In this document: in pieces, positions 62,412 through 64,000 of the stretch
How positions within the stretch are numbered: the first letter of the stretch is position 1
Layout: each line of letters begins with the position of its first letter
Assembly (NCBI GenBank): GCA_902601895.1
Contig: CACKOU010000001.1
Coordinates: 1 to 64,000 of the forward strand
Source: an uncultured Pelagibacteraceae bacterium
Lineage (GTDB): Bacteria > Pseudomonadota > Alphaproteobacteria > Pelagibacterales > Pelagibacteraceae
Direction: 5' to 3'
Length of the DNA: 64,000 bases
Made by a program: the position numbers and the translations under genes
The notes under the pieces: model-generated
Told to the model about the DNA's origin: nothing
Seen by the model: the letters and a program-made list of their open reading frames with translations, nothing else
Database searches by the model: none

Positions 62412-63364
62412 TTAATTTGAGAAATTAGATTATTACTCTCCATCTGATAAAGTTTATATAATGTTTCAGCATCCTCTAAGCTTACATCTTTAAATTTAAT
62501 ATTAGATCCTGGTGTTAATTGTACCAGTCGATCATAGTCAGCAGATATGACAGTTGCAATCTTCGGATATCCACCAATAGTCCCATGATCTGATAACATA
62601 ATAATTGGATCTCCAGCAGATGTTATTTGAATTACACCTTTTACCAAACCTTCAGATTTTATATTAGGATCAACGATATTTTCAATTTTTGGACCTTCTA
62701 ATCTCATACCCATCCTGTCTGAAAGTTTTGTAATTTTAAAACTTTCTTTAAAGAATTTATTTTGTGAAGACTCAGAAAAATAATCATAGTTTGTGCCTTT
62801 AATGACTCTTATATTTTCAATAGTGCTACCTAAGTAATCGAGTTTTCTTTTGTTAAAAGAATTATTAATATCAATTATTTCAATTTCTAAATCTTTAGAA
62901 AATTTATTCCCATTATTTGGTCCAATTTGAGCTTGTGTATTTATTGAACAGCTTCCCCAATAATAATCAACACCAAAAGTTCCATTAATCGAAAAATATC
63001 CATAAACAGACTTGTTTGTTGAACGGATATCGACTTCATCACCATTTTTTAACAAATAACATTGGTAGGAATTTCCATCAATAACACCCTCTTTTGTTAT
63101 AATTTTAAATGATACATTTCCAGAAATACAAAAAAAAATATCTTTTCCAAAATACCTCAAATGCGGGCCTTGATAAGCAAATTCTATTACAGGTGAATTG
63201 TAATCATTTTGTAGAAGTGAGTTTAACAATTGAAAATTTCTTTTATCCATCGCTCCGCTAAAAGGAATACCAATATGGTATAAATTATTTCTTCCTAGGT
63301 CTTGATATGTGGTGTTGATACCAGCTCTTAAAATTTTAAAGTAGTTTCTATCTTTTGATTTCAT
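62408..63364 (-). CDS. pxpC: 5-oxoprolinase subunit C / biotin-dependent carboxyltransferase family
   Basis: Subunit of the ATP-dependent bacterial 5-oxoprolinase, which opens 5-oxoproline to glutamate. The 318-aa KipA/PxpC family protein shows KILRAGINTTYQDLGRNNLYHIGIPFSGAMDKRNFQLLN, DRMGMRLEGP, IMLSDHGTIGGYPKIATVISAD and LAQLTPGSNI-like LVQLTPGSNIKFKDVS. It overlaps pxpB by 17 bases and the EamA gene by 4. PxpA was not seen and may lie beyond the window. Confidence 0.85.
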   Translation of the reverse strand: MKSKDRNYFKILRAGINTTYQDLGRNNLYHIGIPFSGAMDKRNFQLLNSLLQNDYNSPVIEFAYQGPHLRYFGKDIFFCISGNVSFKIITKEGVIDGNSYQCYLLKNGDEVDIRSTNKSVYGYFSINGTFGVDYYWGSCSINTQAQIGPNNGNKFSKDLEIEIIDINNSFNKRKLDYLGSTIENIRVIKGTNYDYFSESSQNKFFKESFKITKLSDRMGMRLEGPKIENIVDPNIKSEGLVKGVIQITSAGDPIIMLSDHGTIGGYPKIATVISADYDRLVQLTPGSNIKFKDVSLEDAETLYKLYQMESNNLISQIK

Positions 63365-64000
63365 TATATTGATCTAAAGTTATTCTATAAAATTTTATTG
63401 TATCACCTGGATTAACAAGATTAGGGTTTGATTGATTAGATGTGTCGAAAATATTTTGTGGTGTATTTCCCAAAATATTCCATCCCCCAGGTGTTTCAAA
63501 AGTGTATATGTTACAAAATTGTTCTGTTATTCCAACTGAACCTTTTGGAACTTTAACTCTTGGTGTTTCTAATCTTTTTAATCTCATTTCCTGGTTAAGA
63601 TCACCAAGAAAAGGCATGCCAGCCACAAATCCTGTCATATAACAAAAGTAATTTTTACTAAAAAATTTTTCTAGGATTATTTCTGATTTTAATTTTAGTT
63701 TATTTTCAACTCTTTTAATATCTAATGCAAAATTATTATCACAACACACAGGAATTTTGATTAAGTTTTTTTCTAATTTATTGTTTTCTTTAATCTCTAT
63801 ATTTTCAATTTTTTTTTTTAAAGATAAAAAAGAATGTATATTTAAATCATATGAAATTATTAATTTATTATAAGATGGAGTTAAGTTTGTAATACCTTTT
63901 AAATTTAATTTTTTTATTTGGTAAAAATATTTGATAACATTTGAATTAATTTCTTGATTTACATCGCTTCCAAAGTCGCAATACAAAGCTGCGTCACCAA
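63348..64000 (-). CDS. pxpB: 5-oxoprolinase subunit B (KipI/PxpB), truncated by window edge
   Basis: Matches PxpB/KipI: GVTNLTPSYNKLIISYD (as GITNLTPSYNKLIISYD), IPVCCD, VAGMPFLGDL, LKRLETPRVKVPKGSVGIT and TPGGWNILGNTPQNIFD. The track's TTG at 63986 is a Leu codon in family context: the frame stays open to the window end, reading GDAALYCDFGSDV, so the true start lies beyond 64000 and the listed end is the window edge. Together with pxpC it forms the regulatory or catalytic half of 5-oxoprolinase. Confidence 0.85.
   Translation of the reverse strand, partial: GDAALYCDFGSDVNQEINSNVIKYFYQIKKLNLKGITNLTPSYNKLIISYDLNIHSFLSLKKKIENIEIKENNKLEKNLIKIPVCCDNNFALDIKRVENKLKLKSEIILEKFFSKNYFCYMTGFVAGMPFLGDLNQEMRLKRLETPRVKVPKGSVGITEQFCNIYTFETPGGWNILGNTPQNIFDTSNQSNPNLVNPGDTIKFYRITLDQYNEIKR

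Noticed and set aside
1-64000. CRISPR arrays, tRNA or rRNA genes, IS elements, prophage
   Set aside because: No spaced repeat array, cloverleaf-like sequence, transposase or integrase motif was seen. AT-rich homopolymers are common but are not evidence of mobile DNA.

Overview
The window is a gene-dense, very AT-rich stretch of bacterial chromosome, with intergenic gaps almost always under 100 bases and about 70 protein genes. Gene content and order are alphaproteobacterial: lptF-lptG-lptD-surA-pdxA-rsmA, fabD-fabG-acpP-gmk, rpsF-rpsR-rplI-dnaB, cvpA-purF, aroQ-accB-accC, a DUF2155 protein beside an NDUFA12 homolog, an NAD-dependent formate dehydrogenase, and gcvT-gcvH-gcvP behind a tandem glycine riboswitch. 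Together with the low GC and extreme compaction this points to a streamlined marine member of Pelagibacterales (SAR11). That identification is an inference from content, not from a marker-gene tree. I see no tRNA, rRNA, insertion sequence, prophage or CRISPR array.

Layout. 1-14.5 kb: housekeeping genes in short, alternating-strand operons (PBP1A, RNase E/G, thiSG, aroQ-accBC, DUF2155/NDUFA12, a stand-alone fragment of class II ribonucleotide reductase, aspS-hda-DUF2066, purMN, ndk-pepA). 16-23.3 kb: LPS export and outer-membrane biogenesis operon. 23.3-25.9 kb: fatty-acid initiation genes and gmk. 25.9-33.4 kb: ribosomal proteins, dnaB, an RND/MMPL exporter, cvpA, purF and an HD-domain protein. 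33.4-37.6 kb: a DUF255 thioredoxin-like protein and the two glutathione synthesis genes.

37.6-56.9 kb is a more variable region of small metabolic and stress genes: EamA and MFS transporters, MsrB, SodB, MsrA, an amidinotransferase next to threonine aldolase, formate dehydrogenase, an FAD oxidoreductase of the sarcosine/dimethylglycine type, TspO, and an SDR-DUF3833-Cfa-DUF1365-amine oxidase cluster that resembles the alphaproteobacterial singlet-oxygen/lipid-modification regulon. 57-64 kb holds the glycine cleavage operon with its riboswitch, then an EamA transporter and 5-oxoprolinase subunits PxpC and PxpB, the last cut by the window edge.

How it fits together. Several genes converge on glycine and one-carbon metabolism (threonine aldolase, amidinotransferase, FAD oxidoreductase, gcvTHP, purN/purM, formate dehydrogenase). 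A second theme is oxidative stress and thiols (SodB, MsrA and MsrB with export signals, glutathione synthesis, 5-oxoproline recycling, Cfa cluster).

The strongest new observation is in the gcvT leader. A perfect 12-base complement links the inter-aptamer linker plus the 5' strand of aptamer-2 P1 to the gcvT ribosome-binding site and start codon, giving a directly readable model for translational control by glycine. Other points of interest are an RNase E/G without the zinc-link cysteines, a free-standing TSCPD-type ribonucleotide reductase domain, missing genes in otherwise conserved operons (fabF/mltG, alr/radA), an HD protein with the pattern of di-iron oxygenases, and a phased GCTAGT repeat upstream of formate dehydrogenase.
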